Below, piece after piece: positions 26,113 through 34,466 of a DNA stretch of 64,000 bases (position 1 is its first letter; the number at the start of each line of letters is the position of its first letter). Made by a program: the position numbers and the translations under genes. The stretch lies in the NCBI RefSeq assembly GCF_024172085.1, contig NZ_JAMZDZ010000001.1, positions 1,302,001 through 1,366,000 of the forward strand, read 5' to 3'. A model generated the notes under the pieces. That model was not told the DNA's origin and searched no databases. It saw only the letters and a list, made by a program, of their open reading frames with translations. The DNA is from Hamadaea flava. GTDB taxonomy: Bacteria; Actinomycetota; Actinomycetes; Mycobacteriales; Micromonosporaceae.

Positions 26113-27312
26113 CTAGGCTGTAATCCCCTCGGGGGTGGGCAGTGTGAGCACCACCTGAAAACCGCCGCCGGGGCGCGGCCCAGCGGCCAGGCTTCCGCCA
26201 TAGAGGCGCGCCCGTTCGCGCATGCCGATGAGGCCGTGACCCTCGTGGGAGTTCCCCGGATCCTGCCGAGTGCTCGCCCCGTCGTCGGCGACCGTCGCCA
26301 GGAACTCCTCGCCCCGGAAGTCCAGCGTGACCGTGGCGCTGGCCTCGCCGGCGTGCTTGAGCACGTTCGTCAGCGACTCCTGGATGACCCGGTACGCGCA
26401 CAGATCCAGCCCGGCGGGCAGGGAGCGGCGCGGGCCGAGCACCTCGACCTCGGTGGGTACGCCGGCCGCCCGCATCCGGTCGGCGAGCCGCTCGACCAGT
26501 TCGACGCCGGGTGCGGCCTCTTGCGGCGGTTCGGTCGCCCCGGCCGTCGGCGCCCGCAGCAGGCTGAGGATGCGGCGCAGCTCCTCGTTGCCTTCCCGGG
26601 CCGCCCCGGCGATCACCGACAACGCCGAGCGCGCGGTTTCGGGTTGGCTGTCGAAGACGTACCCGGCCGTCCCGGCCTGGACGGCGATGACCGACATGTG
26701 ATGGGCGACGATGTCGTGCAGCTCCCCCGCGATCCGCATCCGCTCGTCCGCCACCGCTCGCCGGGCCCGATCGGCCTGCTCGCGGTGGAGCCGTTCGGTG
26801 ACCGCGGCCAGCTCGACGTTACGCAGTGTGAGTTTGCGGGCGTTGTCGCCGAACTTCCAGACGGCCATGAAGATGACGACCGCCATCACCATCACGGTCG
26901 CCATCGACGAGTCCGGCGTCCGCAGGCCGGAGTAGACCCAGACACCGGCCAGCGCGACGGCCGAGGTCAGGCCCATCCATCGGGGCCGGTCGGCCGTGAC
27001 GGTGTAGAGCGCCACCAGACTTCCGTACGCGTTGAGCGCCGGAAAATAGCCGAGCCCGATGAAGATCAGCCAAGACAGCCCGCAGACGATCACCACGGCC
27101 ACCGGGAACCGCCGCCGGAACGCCACGGGCAGGTTGGCCAGCCCGGTCAGCACGTAGCCGGTCGTGTCCAGCGACAGCCACTCGTTGTGCTCCTCGCGCC
27201 CGATGAGCACGGCCAGCGTGGTGTAGCCGACCGCGAGCAGGACATCGAGCAGCGGGGGGAACTGGGGCAGCCGAGGAATCGTGAGGCGGCGCCGGGAGCG
27301 GGCGTCAGGCAC
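26113..27312 (-). CDS. NarL-type sensor histidine kinase
   Basis: The 399-residue kinase has five or six N-terminal membrane helices (to about residue 155), a short coiled segment, the HisKA_3 phosphoacceptor region RIAGELHDIVAHHMSVIAVQ (His near 200) and a HATPase domain with the N box LTNVLKHAGEASA and G box GHGLIGMRERARLYGG. GTG start at 27312. It is divergent from a NarL-type response regulator 71 bp away, and the two should form a pair. The signal is not evident. Confidence 0.88.
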   Translation of the reverse strand: MPDARSRRRLTIPRLPQFPPLLDVLLAVGYTTLAVLIGREEHNEWLSLDTTGYVLTGLANLPVAFRRRFPVAVVIVCGLSWLIFIGLGYFPALNAYGSLVALYTVTADRPRWMGLTSAVALAGVWVYSGLRTPDSSMATVMVMAVVIFMAVWKFGDNARKLTLRNVELAAVTERLHREQADRARRAVADERMRIAGELHDIVAHHMSVIAVQAGTAGYVFDSQPETARSALSVIAGAAREGNEELRRILSLLRAPTAGATEPPQEAAPGVELVERLADRMRAAGVPTEVEVLGPRRSLPAGLDLCAYRVIQESLTNVLKHAGEASATVTLDFRGEEFLATVADDGASTRQDPGNSHEGHGLIGMRERARLYGGSLAAGPRPGGGFQVVLTLPTPEGITA

Positions 27313-27339
27313 GGCCGAAGCCTACTCGCGGGTCTACTA

Positions 27340-27351
27340 CAGAAGTTGCAG
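27340..27351. promoter_or_regulatory. CAGAAGTTGCAG motif in divergent promoter
   Basis: Lies in the 71-bp gap between divergent kinase and regulator genes and is nearly repeated at 26090. Candidate binding site for the regulator encoded at 27384. Confidence 0.25.
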
Positions 27352-27383
27352 ACGATGCGACTCCGCACGGTACTATCCTGCGC

Positions 27384-28058
27384 GTGGTCCGGGTCCTCGT
27401 CGTAGATGATCAGATTCTGATCCGGGCCGGCTTGGTAGCTCTGCTCAACGCCGCTCCGGGGATGGAAGTCGTCGGCGACGCCGCCGACGGCAAGCAGGCG
27501 ATCGCGATGGCGGCCGAGCACAGTCCCGACGTGGTCGTGATGGACGTGCGGATGCCCGGTCTCGACGGCATCTCCGCGACCCGCCAGATCGTCTCGCAGG
27601 GCGACCCGCCGCCGCGGGTCCTGATCCTGACGACGTTCGATCTCGACGAATACGTCTACCAAGCGCTTCGCGAAGGGGCCAGCGGCTTCCTCCTCAAGGA
27701 CACGCCGCCCGAGCGCCTCCTGGCCGCGGTCACCACGGTCGCCGCGGGCGACATGCTTTTCGCGCCGACCGTCACCCGGCGGCTCATCGAGGCGTACGCG
27801 CCGTCGGGGGTGCCCGGCGCCGGCGAGTATGCCGACCAGCTCGCCACGTTGACCGCGCGGGAACTCGAAGTCGTCCGCTGGGTGGCCCGCGGCCTGTCCA
27901 ATCAGGACATCGCCGATCAGCTCGTCGTCTCCGAGGCGACGGTGAAGACGCACCTCAACCGCGCCATGGTCAAGCTCCGCCTGACCAACCGCGCTCAGGC
28001 CGTCGTGTACGCGTACGAGGCGGGCCTCGTGACGCCACGTCGCATGCAGGCGCCCTAG
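27384..28058 (+). CDS. NarL/LuxR-family response regulator
   Basis: The 224-residue protein has a receiver domain (DD near residue 8-9, phosphoacceptor Asp in VVVMDVRMPG, Lys in FLLKD) and a C-terminal LuxR-type helix-turn-helix (LTARELEVVRWVARGLSN, then IADQLVVSEATVKTH). It is the partner of the divergent kinase. Its stop overlaps the convergent DUF2071 gene by 4 nt. Confidence 0.92.
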   Translation: MVRVLVVDDQILIRAGLVALLNAAPGMEVVGDAADGKQAIAMAAEHSPDVVVMDVRMPGLDGISATRQIVSQGDPPPRVLILTTFDLDEYVYQALREGASGFLLKDTPPERLLAAVTTVAAGDMLFAPTVTRRLIEAYAPSGVPGAGEYADQLATLTARELEVVRWVARGLSNQDIADQLVVSEATVKTHLNRAMVKLRLTNRAQAVVYAYEAGLVTPRRMQAP

Positions 28059-28792
28059 AGCAACCGGCCCGGCCCGAACTTCACCGGTACGCCCGGCGAG
28101 TAGAGCACGCTCACCGGCGGCCCGTCCGGCACCGGTACGCCGCTCGCCTCGCGCAGGCCGTCGTCGAGGTCGAGGAGTTCGGCCCGGTGCAACGGCCATT
28201 CGGGATGCTCGTTGGGCAGGTAGAGCGTACGGCCGTACCAGGACACGTGCAGACCCCAGCGCGCGGTGACGAACCGCTCCAGCGGACTCGGCTCGGCGAT
28301 CGGCGCGCCGATCCGTACCGTCACCCGGCTCGGCAGCCCACGCGGGCCGGGCCAGCGGCGGCGAGAGGTGTAGGTGATGAGGTCTTCCGAACGCTGGATG
28401 CGCATCGACGACCAGATGTACGGAAGCCGCAGCGCGGCCCGGCCACAGAGGACCGGGATCAGCCGTGCGGCGTCCAATGATCGGAACACCACCCCACGGC
28501 GGCCCGCGTCGTCCACGGAGTACAGGCGTACGTTGGTCTCGGGGAACGTGCCGAGGTAGGGCAACCCCGGTCCGGCCAGCAGCCCGACGCGGTACATCTC
28601 GAAAGGCACCAGCCCCACGTAGGTGACGCCGTCGAGGGTGTCCGGGCGCGTACCGGCAGGCAGGAGTCCGGCGACCAGCGCGGGGTCGATCGGCCAGTGC
28701 AGCAGGGTCAGCCGCCGCCACTCCTGGACCAGCAACCGGCGGCGTACCGGTCGCGGGGTCAGCGGGGTCACCGGTTCGACGGCCACTGCCAC
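28055..28792 (-). CDS. DUF2071 (YqjF-like) protein
   Basis: The 245-residue protein fits the DUF2071/acetoacetate-decarboxylase-like fold: LLVQEWRRLTLLHWPIDPAL near the start, VTYVGLVPFEMYRVGLL and FPETNVRLYSVDD. Function is unknown. GTG 28792 is chosen since GAGGA lies 6 nt upstream; GTG 28798 is too close to it. Confidence 0.82.
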   Translation of the reverse strand: MAVAVEPVTPLTPRPVRRRLLVQEWRRLTLLHWPIDPALVAGLLPAGTRPDTLDGVTYVGLVPFEMYRVGLLAGPGLPYLGTFPETNVRLYSVDDAGRRGVVFRSLDAARLIPVLCGRAALRLPYIWSSMRIQRSEDLITYTSRRRWPGPRGLPSRVTVRIGAPIAEPSPLERFVTARWGLHVSWYGRTLYLPNEHPEWPLHRAELLDLDDGLREASGVPVPDGPPVSVLYSPGVPVKFGPGRLL

Positions 28793-28827
28793 GGCCACTC
28801 CTCAGAACACGACGTCAGTACACGACG

Positions 28828-28947
28828 TCAGAACACCACGTTGAGCAGGACGGTCAGCAGGATCGACAGCCCGATCGAGACGGCGATCATGATCAGGCAG
28901 CCTGTCGCGCCGCCGAGCGGCCGCACGTCCCAGTTCCCGATGCGCAC
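28828..28947 (-). CDS. 39-residue single-helix membrane protein
   Basis: GTG 28947, with GAGAGG 8 nt upstream, opens a 39-residue frame: a polar start VRIGNWDVRPLGG followed by one membrane helix (CLIMIAVSIGLSILLTVL) and NVVF. The good ribosome site, clean helix and lack of any other frame here support a real gene. It sits between the DUF2071 gene and the coiled-coil gene, all on the minus strand. Role unknown. Confidence 0.6.
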   Translation of the reverse strand: MRIGNWDVRPLGGATGCLIMIAVSIGLSILLTVLLNVVF

Positions 28948-28966
28948 CCTTTGATCCTCTCACCGA

Positions 28967-29914
28967 TCAGGCCGCCCCGAGGAGGTCGCGGCGTTCCTGT
29001 TCCAGCTTCGCCGCCTTGTCGGCCGCCGCGAGCCGGCGGGCATCGAGCCGACCGCGTACCTCGCCGACGGCGTCCGCACAGAGTTCGAGGTCCATCCGGG
29101 CTTCCCGGATCTGCTCCCGCACCTTCAGATCGGTGAAGATGTTGTCGAACCAGACGTCGAGGAAACGGGTCATGCCGTCGACGGCTAGATTCGGCAGCTG
29201 GACGCGGAACCCGGAGACGTCGTCGAGCTCGGTCCGCAGGACGGCCAGCAGCTCACTCGCCTCCCCCACCGCGCGGGCGGCCGCGTCGAGCCGATCGTGC
29301 TTCATCGTGCTGCTGAGCGCGCCGCCGCCGAAGAACGTGTCGTAGGTGGACCAGCCCGACGCGCTGCTCAGCAACGATTGTGCGGCGGCCAGCGCCTGGG
29401 CGGCCGCCTCGGCCGCGTCGATCGCCTCGGCCAGCTCCGTGATCTCCCCGTCGAGCCGTCCGCGGTCCGCCGCCAGCGTCAACAGGCGGCGTCCGGCTGG
29501 TCCGCCCGCCCGCGCCAGGAGTTCCTCTTTCTCGTCGAGGATCTGCTCGTACGCGTACCGCGCGTCGCCAAGGTCGAGCAGCCGAGCCTCGGCGGCCGAA
29601 TGTTCACGGTCGACCGCGGCCAGCCTCGCCTCCGCGTCGGCGAGCTTGAACGCGGCGGCCACGGCTTCGGCCTGTTCCCGCGCCAGCGCCTCGTCCCGGC
29701 GCCCCCGGAGCGTGGCGAGCACCGAACTCAGCGACAGCCGCCCGAGCGCGTCGACGTCCCGCTGCTCCGTCGTCGCGCGTACGCGCAACTCCGCTACTTG
29801 ATCGTGCAACGCCTTTTGGCGTACCAGTAGGTCTTCGCGACGGGCCTCGGTGACCTCTTGCTCGCTCAGGGCCGCGGCGGCCGCGGTCAGGCGGGTCTCG
29901 ATCTCGGTCAGCAT
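28967..29914 (-). CDS. Coiled-coil protein
   Basis: The 315-residue protein is almost wholly helical, with long Ala/Glu/Arg/Leu heptad-like stretches (LSEQEVTEARREDLLVRQ, DEALAREQAEAVAAAFKLAD) interrupted by a short aromatic segment (WSTYDTFFGGGALSSTM) and a second one with FLDVWFDNIFTDLKV. No membrane segment or signal is present. It may be a scaffold; the 20-bp spacing to the 39-residue membrane protein downstream suggests co-transcription. Family not recognised. Confidence 0.7.
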   Translation of the reverse strand: MLTEIETRLTAAAAALSEQEVTEARREDLLVRQKALHDQVAELRVRATTEQRDVDALGRLSLSSVLATLRGRRDEALAREQAEAVAAAFKLADAEARLAAVDREHSAAEARLLDLGDARYAYEQILDEKEELLARAGGPAGRRLLTLAADRGRLDGEITELAEAIDAAEAAAQALAAAQSLLSSASGWSTYDTFFGGGALSSTMKHDRLDAAARAVGEASELLAVLRTELDDVSGFRVQLPNLAVDGMTRFLDVWFDNIFTDLKVREQIREARMDLELCADAVGEVRGRLDARRLAAADKAAKLEQERRDLLGAA

Positions 29915-29991
29915 TCGGCCAGTGCAGCACGTGTCCGCAAGCGCGGGGGGGTGCGCCGGGGACCGGTGGGCCCGATCCCCGGCGCGGACGC

Positions 29992-31755
29992 TCACCAACC
30001 GACGGCGACCAGAAGGTACTGGGGATTGCCGTGGGAGACGAACGACGACTGCCCTGCGTAGTCGTCGTAGGGGAACCCATACGCGAGCCGGTCGATGGCG
30101 TGGTCGTGCCAGAACTTGGCGTAGTAGTTGGCCGGTCCGGCCTGGTAGTACAGGCTGGGCGTCGACCATTGGGCCTGCGGCAGGTGCGCGACGTGCCGGT
30201 TCAGCGCCGAGCACATGCCGGCGTCGTTGGCCAGGACGCCGGCGCAGCCGAAGATGTCGGACGTGGGCGCGGAGACCCCGACCGTATTGGCGTAGCTGGT
30301 GAAGTAGGCGGCGTTGACGCCGCCGGTCCGGAAGCTGGGGTCGCTGCCGGGTGCGATGATGCGGTAAGGCGCCTGGGTCTGCGCCAGTACCTTGAACTCC
30401 TGCGGTACCTCGTTGATGAACTTCTGGAAGGTGACCGCTCGGTCCTCGGCGAAGGTGGCCTGGTCCTCGCCGACCGACACGTCGTACCCGTCGTGAGCGT
30501 GCAGGCGCATCGCGAGTTTGACGCCGAACGCGTCGACGCGGGTGGTGTTGCCGTTGAAGACCGACGCGCCCACGGTGAACTCGATGAAGTCGTAGTACTG
30601 GCTGGTCGGCGAACCGAGGTAGAAGTACATCCGGCCGGCCGAGTTCACGGGCATGTCGAGGTAGGGCTGCTCGGCGATGGAGTGGGTCTGCCCGTTGAAA
30701 CTCCAGTACACCTGACTGTCGGGGTACTTGCCGTTGGTGCGGTTGAGCACCTTGACCATGACGACGTTCGTGGCGGGCGGGATGGTGCTGGTGTCGCCCC
30801 AGAACGAGTCGCTCGTCGGCGACGGGGTCGGCGTCGGGCTCGGCGAGCTGGTGGATCCCGTCGTGCGGACCGTGAACTCCCACAGCGAATAGCCGTACGC
30901 CGTCGCGCGAGCCGTGCCGTAGACCCGGATGTAGCGCCCCGAGCCGTTCACGGTGAGGGTCTGGGTTCCGCCGGTGCCCGTGGTGGTGCTGTAGACGGAT
31001 GTCCAGGGACCGCTCCCCGAGGCCGCCACCTGCACCTGGTACGCCGTCGCGTACGCCGCCTCCCAGGTCAGCGTGACCTGGCAGACGGTCTGCGTCGAGC
31101 CGAGGTCGACCTGGAGCCACTGCGGGTCGGCGAACGCGCTCGACCAGCGCGTACCGGTGTTGCCGTCGACCGCGGCGCTCGCCGGGGTTCCGGCGTTCTC
31201 GGTGGAGGAGGCGGTGGCCGGCTTGCTGAGTGCGGCGTTGCCGGTGCCGCAGGCGGAGGTGGTGAACTCCCCGTAGACCTGGAACTCCCACAGCGAATAG
31301 CCGTACGCGGTGGCCCGCGCCGTGCCGTTCACCCGCACGTACCGGCCGGAGCCGCTCACGCTCAGGTTCTGCACCCCGCCCGTTCCGGTGGTGGTGCTGT
31401 AGATCGTCGTCCAGGGACCGCCTGCGGCGGCGGACACCTGGACCTGGTACGCCGTCGCGTACGCCGCCTCCCAGTTCAGCGTGACCTGGCTGAGGGTCGC
31501 GGTGGCGCCCAGGTCGACCTGGAGCCACTGGGGATCGCTGAACGCGCTGGACCAGCGCGTACCGGTGTTGCCGTCGACGGCGGCCGACGCGGGGAAGGTG
31601 GCGTTCTCTGTGGACGACGCGGTGGCGGCCTTGCCTTGGGAGATCAGGGTCGGCGCCGCCCCGGCGCGGGTCGCGAGGCCGACGGCCGTCGTCAGCCCGA
31701 GCACGAGGGCGAGGGAGGCGAGGAGAGCAAACGTTCTCCGAGAGCGGGCAGGCAT
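29992..31755 (-). CDS. Secreted GH64-type beta-1,3-glucanase with two F5/8C domains
   Basis: The 587-residue protein has a signal peptide, two tandem F5/8 type C (discoidin/CBM32-like) domains at about 35-165 and 170-300 with repeated phrases GNTGTRWSSAF and DPQWLQVDLG, a Ser/Pro/Thr linker and a C-terminal domain starting VMVKVLNRTNGKYPDSQVYW that resembles GH64 laminaripentaose-producing beta-1,3-glucanases. It would bind and cut beta-1,3-glucan outside the cell. A LacI-type palindrome and a TTGACA box lie upstream, tying it to the regulon of the lacI gene at 44056. Confidence 0.82.
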   Translation of the reverse strand: MPARSRRTFALLASLALVLGLTTAVGLATRAGAAPTLISQGKAATASSTENATFPASAAVDGNTGTRWSSAFSDPQWLQVDLGATATLSQVTLNWEAAYATAYQVQVSAAAGGPWTTIYSTTTGTGGVQNLSVSGSGRYVRVNGTARATAYGYSLWEFQVYGEFTTSACGTGNAALSKPATASSTENAGTPASAAVDGNTGTRWSSAFADPQWLQVDLGSTQTVCQVTLTWEAAYATAYQVQVAASGSGPWTSVYSTTTGTGGTQTLTVNGSGRYIRVYGTARATAYGYSLWEFTVRTTGSTSSPSPTPTPSPTSDSFWGDTSTIPPATNVVMVKVLNRTNGKYPDSQVYWSFNGQTHSIAEQPYLDMPVNSAGRMYFYLGSPTSQYYDFIEFTVGASVFNGNTTRVDAFGVKLAMRLHAHDGYDVSVGEDQATFAEDRAVTFQKFINEVPQEFKVLAQTQAPYRIIAPGSDPSFRTGGVNAAYFTSYANTVGVSAPTSDIFGCAGVLANDAGMCSALNRHVAHLPQAQWSTPSLYYQAGPANYYAKFWHDHAIDRLAYGFPYDDYAGQSSFVSHGNPQYLLVAVGW

Positions 31756-31815
31756 GAGCGGCTCCCTGGGGACGGTGGGCAGGACGCGGCGGTGCGTCCT
31801 GCCGGGGGACGGATG

Positions 31816-31829
31816 AGAGAGCGCTCTCT
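31816..31829. promoter_or_regulatory. LacI-type operator of the glucanase gene
   Basis: AGAGAGCGCTCTCT is a perfect 14-bp palindrome sharing the 12-bp core GAGAGCGCTCTC with the sites at 44001, 45129, 48733 and 48831. It lies 29 bp downstream of a TTGACA box. Confidence 0.75.
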
Positions 31830-31835
31830 GGCAAG

Positions 31836-31864
31836 AGACTCGCGACCATCCCGGTCGATGTCAA
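31836..31864 (-). promoter_or_regulatory. Promoter of the GH64 gene
   Basis: On the minus strand TTGACA (31864-31859), a 17-bp spacer and GAGTCT (31841-31836). The -35 is preceded by ATGTC, also seen before the GH1 gene's TTGACA at 48788. Confidence 0.5.
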
Positions 31865-31931
31865 GACATCGACGCGCGACCGCGCCAACTTGGCACGGCC
31901 GCGCATCGGCTCAGCGACGGCTCACTGATAG

Positions 31932-31994
31932 CTGCGGATCACGGTTACGCAGGCCAAATCAGCCCACCGAAGCATGCACAACCGTGATCCGCAG
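31932..31994. repeat. Palindromic element, family A copy 4
   Basis: CTGCGGATCACGGTT (31932-31946) and AACCGTGATCCGCAG (31980-31994) are perfect inverted arms around a 33-nt loop. Confidence 0.85.
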
Positions 31995-32017
31995 GGAACC
32001 CTCCGGGAGGACCAGGG

Positions 32018-32176
32018 TCAGCAGCGCCCGAGGTCTTCCCATTGCGCCGTCCAGCCCGGCTCCGAGCCCTGGGTCCACCAGCGCGCCCGCCACAGGTGCA
32101 GGCCGTCGCCGGACTTCGGCCCGGACGGGTCGCCGTACTTGCTGCGCTCGTGCACCACCCGGTCGCCGGTGTATCC
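32018..32176 (-). pseudogene. Remnant of a CBM5/12-type chitin-binding domain
   Basis: Read on the minus strand, the last 52 codons before TGA at 32020 give YTGDRVVHERSKYGDPSG, then LHLWRARWWTQGSEPGW and a final WEDLGRC. The pattern Y-x-GD-x-V ... ARWWTQG-x-xPG ... W-x-x-x-G-x-C is that of C-terminal CBM5/12 modules of chitinases and chitin-active enzymes. A TAG lies just upstream (32179-32177) and no catalytic domain or start is present. It is the broken end of a secreted polysaccharide-active gene. Confidence 0.6.
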
Positions 32177-32179
32177 CTA

Positions 32180-32467
32180 GTGGACGAAGCTGCCACGGAA
32201 CTGCTGCGTACGCTCGACGAACTCGGCGCGCCGGCCGGACCGGTGGTCCTCGCCGGCGGCCTGCTCACCGGGCGTACCGCCGTAACCGCCGCCCTCACGC
32301 GCGCCCTCACCGAGCGCGGCGTACCACACTCCGTGGCAGGCGACCCCGCCCTATCCGCCGCCCTCCTCACCCTCCCCACCCCGTCGACCCACCACCCCAC
32401 CCCTCGCGCCGTTGATCATGGAGTTTCCGGAGACGACACACCGGCGACGCCACAGCTAACTCCATGA
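32180..32467 (+). pseudogene. Remnant of a BadF/BadG-type sugar kinase
   Basis: The plus frame from GTG 32180 begins VDEAATELLRTLDELGAP, then GPVVLAGGLLTGRTAVTAAL, which resembles the last 70 residues of BadF/BadG/BcrA/D ATPases, the family containing N-acetylglucosamine kinases. The N-terminal ATP-binding part is missing and the frame ends inside a family B palindrome. It abuts the chitin-binding remnant within a few bases, marking a rearrangement junction near 32177. Confidence 0.55.
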
Positions 32468-32472
32468 TCAAC
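32411..32472. repeat. Palindromic element, family B copy 2
   Basis: GTTGATCATGGAGTT (32411-32425) and AACTCCATGATCAAC (32458-32472) are perfect arms. The core TTTCCGGAGACGACACACCG matches copy 3. It encodes the last 18 residues and stop of the neighbouring transporter. Confidence 0.9.
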
Positions 32473-33417
32473 ACGGCTCGCCCCCGGCCCGGAGCGGGCG
32501 TCGGGAGCGAGGGCTGGAGCGGGATCGGGAGCGGAGGCGGGGGTCGGGGCGGAGGGGCGGGTGACGAGGGCGACGCCGCCCAGCACCAGGAGCAGGCCGA
32601 GTCCCGCGCCGATGGACAGGCGTTCGCCGAGGAACAGTGCGCCCCAAGCCGAGCCGAACACCGGCACCAGGTAGGTCACCGTGAGCGCGCCGGTCGAGCC
32701 GAGCTGGGCCACCAGCCGATAGAAGAGCACGAAGCCCAATGCCGTGCACGCCAGTGCCAAGGCCAGCACCGCCGCTGTCACGGACGGGCCGGGCAGCTCC
32801 GCGGGCGGCAGCGCCGCCGCGAGTGGCAGCAGCAGCACGGCCGCTGCGAGTTGTTGGCCGGTGGCCACCGAGATGGGCGCGACGCCGCTGAACCGGGTCG
32901 CCGCGTAGATCCCGCCGGCGGCGTAGAGCAGGGCGGCGACCAGGCTGGCCGCTACGGATGCCCAGAGGACCGGGCCGGGGTCGATCGGCCCGAGCCCGAC
33001 GAGCACCGCCACCCCGAGTACGCCGACCATGACCCCGGCCAGTTTGCGTACGGTGAGCGGCTCGCGGAGCCACCAGGCCGACAGCAGCAGGCTGAACATC
33101 GGCGTGGTCGCGTTGAGGATCGCCGCCAGGGACGCCGTCAGGTGGAGTTCGGCCGCCGCGATCAGAGTGAACGGGGCGGCTGCCGACAACAGTCCGAGCA
33201 TCAGGTAACGCCACCGATCGCGCCAGGACGGACGCCGCCGCAGGACAGTGACGATCGCGAGCAACGCCAGGCCGGCGAGGGCGACCCGGGCTTCGATCAG
33301 CGCGACCGGGCCGAGATCGCGTACGCCGATCCGGATGAACAGGAACGACGCGCCCCACAGCGCGGCGACGGCGATCAGGGTGAGCAGGCTGGACCGGCGA
33401 GGCATCGTCACGCGCAT
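32416..33417 (-). CDS. EamA-family (DMT) transporter
   Basis: The 333-residue protein shows ten helices and duplicated EamA domains (LTLIAVAALWGASFLFIRIG start; FGSAWGALFLGERLSIGAG in the second half). The C-terminus is Pro/Ala-rich and its last 18 residues and stop come from a family B palindromic element, so the original end has been replaced. Divergent from a LysR gene across 65 bp, which likely controls it. ATG 33417 or ATG 33405. Confidence 0.8.
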   Translation of the reverse strand: MRVTMPRRSSLLTLIAVAALWGASFLFIRIGVRDLGPVALIEARVALAGLALLAIVTVLRRRPSWRDRWRYLMLGLLSAAAPFTLIAAAELHLTASLAAILNATTPMFSLLLSAWWLREPLTVRKLAGVMVGVLGVAVLVGLGPIDPGPVLWASVAASLVAALLYAAGGIYAATRFSGVAPISVATGQQLAAAVLLLPLAAALPPAELPGPSVTAAVLALALACTALGFVLFYRLVAQLGSTGALTVTYLVPVFGSAWGALFLGERLSIGAGLGLLLVLGGVALVTRPSAPTPASAPDPAPALAPDARSGPGASRVDHGVSCGVAGVSSPETP

Positions 33418-33482
33418 TACTGTGCGGGGACGGGCTAGAACAAGTCCAACATGTACAACTCTGGGAAGCATGAGGCTGAGTC

Positions 33483-34466
33483 ATGAACCTGGCGCAGTTG
33501 AGGGCACTGGTCGCGGTCGCCGACGCCGGTGGCTTCACGAAGGCGGCCGTGACGCTCGGCCTGACCCAGTCCGGCGTCAGCCACGTGGTCGCCGCGCTCG
33601 AACGGGAGCTGCAGCTGCCGCTCGTCACGCGTACGCGGGGTGGTGTGCGGCTGACCGTGCACGGGCAGCTGATCATCGGGCACGCCCGAGAAGCCGTCGC
33701 CCGGGTCGAACGGATCAGCGAAGTCGCCGCCACCGCCACCCGGCGACGCCGACGCCGGATACGCGTGGCCGCCTTTCCCAGCGCGGGTCAGCTCCTGCCC
33801 TCGCTGATCGCCGCGTACGCCGTCCGCCTTCCCGAGGTGGCCGTGGTTCTCCTGGAGGGCAGCGACGCCGAGGTCCGGACGTGGCTCGACGACCGGCTCG
33901 TCGACGCTGGGGTGGTGGCCGACCTCGACGGCGACCCAGCCGCTGAGGCGTCCGGCGTGGTGCTGCATCGCGATCGGATGCTCGCCGTCGTCGACCCGGG
34001 CCATCCGCTCGCGGGGCAGCCGTCGGTCCAGCTCGCCGAGCTGGCCGACGATCCGTTCCTGTTGTCCGACAACGGATGCGAGCCGCTCTTGCACCGTCTG
34101 TACGCGGACGCGGGCGAGCCGCTGCGACCGCAGCGCCGGATCCGTGACATGGCGACGTTGCTCGCCCTCGTCCGGGAGCAGCTCGGGGTGACGGTCGTTC
34201 CCGAGCTGTCCCTGACCGGAGCCGAGGGCCTGGTCGCGATCCCGCTCGATCCACCGGCGCACCGTGTCCTACGACTGGTCCCGGCCGACCCGGACGACGC
34301 AGACCTCGCCGTCCGCACCCTGCTGACGGTCGCCACGGCAACAGCCGTCGAGCAACCTGGCCACTTCGGCAGCGACCGGCCGAAAAAGACCCGGCGACGA
34401 CCGGACAGCGAAGCGGCCGCCCGGCTGGACGACACGGTCGACCAGCCGGCGGCAGAGAGCTGCTAG
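33483..34466 (+). CDS. LysR-family transcriptional regulator
   Basis: The 327-residue protein has the N-terminal LysR helix-turn-helix (LRALVAVADAGGFTKAAVTL, then GLTQSGVSHVVAALE) and a periplasmic-binding-like effector domain from about residue 90 (RIRVAAFPSAGQLLPSLI). The final 40 residues are a polar tail. It is divergent from the EamA transporter, the usual target arrangement; the stop overlaps the convergent multicopper oxidase gene by 4 nt. Confidence 0.9.
   Translation: MNLAQLRALVAVADAGGFTKAAVTLGLTQSGVSHVVAALERELQLPLVTRTRGGVRLTVHGQLIIGHAREAVARVERISEVAATATRRRRRRIRVAAFPSAGQLLPSLIAAYAVRLPEVAVVLLEGSDAEVRTWLDDRLVDAGVVADLDGDPAAEASGVVLHRDRMLAVVDPGHPLAGQPSVQLAELADDPFLLSDNGCEPLLHRLYADAGEPLRPQRRIRDMATLLALVREQLGVTVVPELSLTGAEGLVAIPLDPPAHRVLRLVPADPDDADLAVRTLLTVATATAVEQPGHFGSDRPKKTRRRPDSEAAARLDDTVDQPAAESC

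Noticed and set aside
28967-31906. 979-codon minus frame joining the glucanase region to the coiled-coil gene
   Set aside because: The part before 29914 is the wrong frame of the GH64 gene; the coiled-coil protein has its own ATG at 29914.
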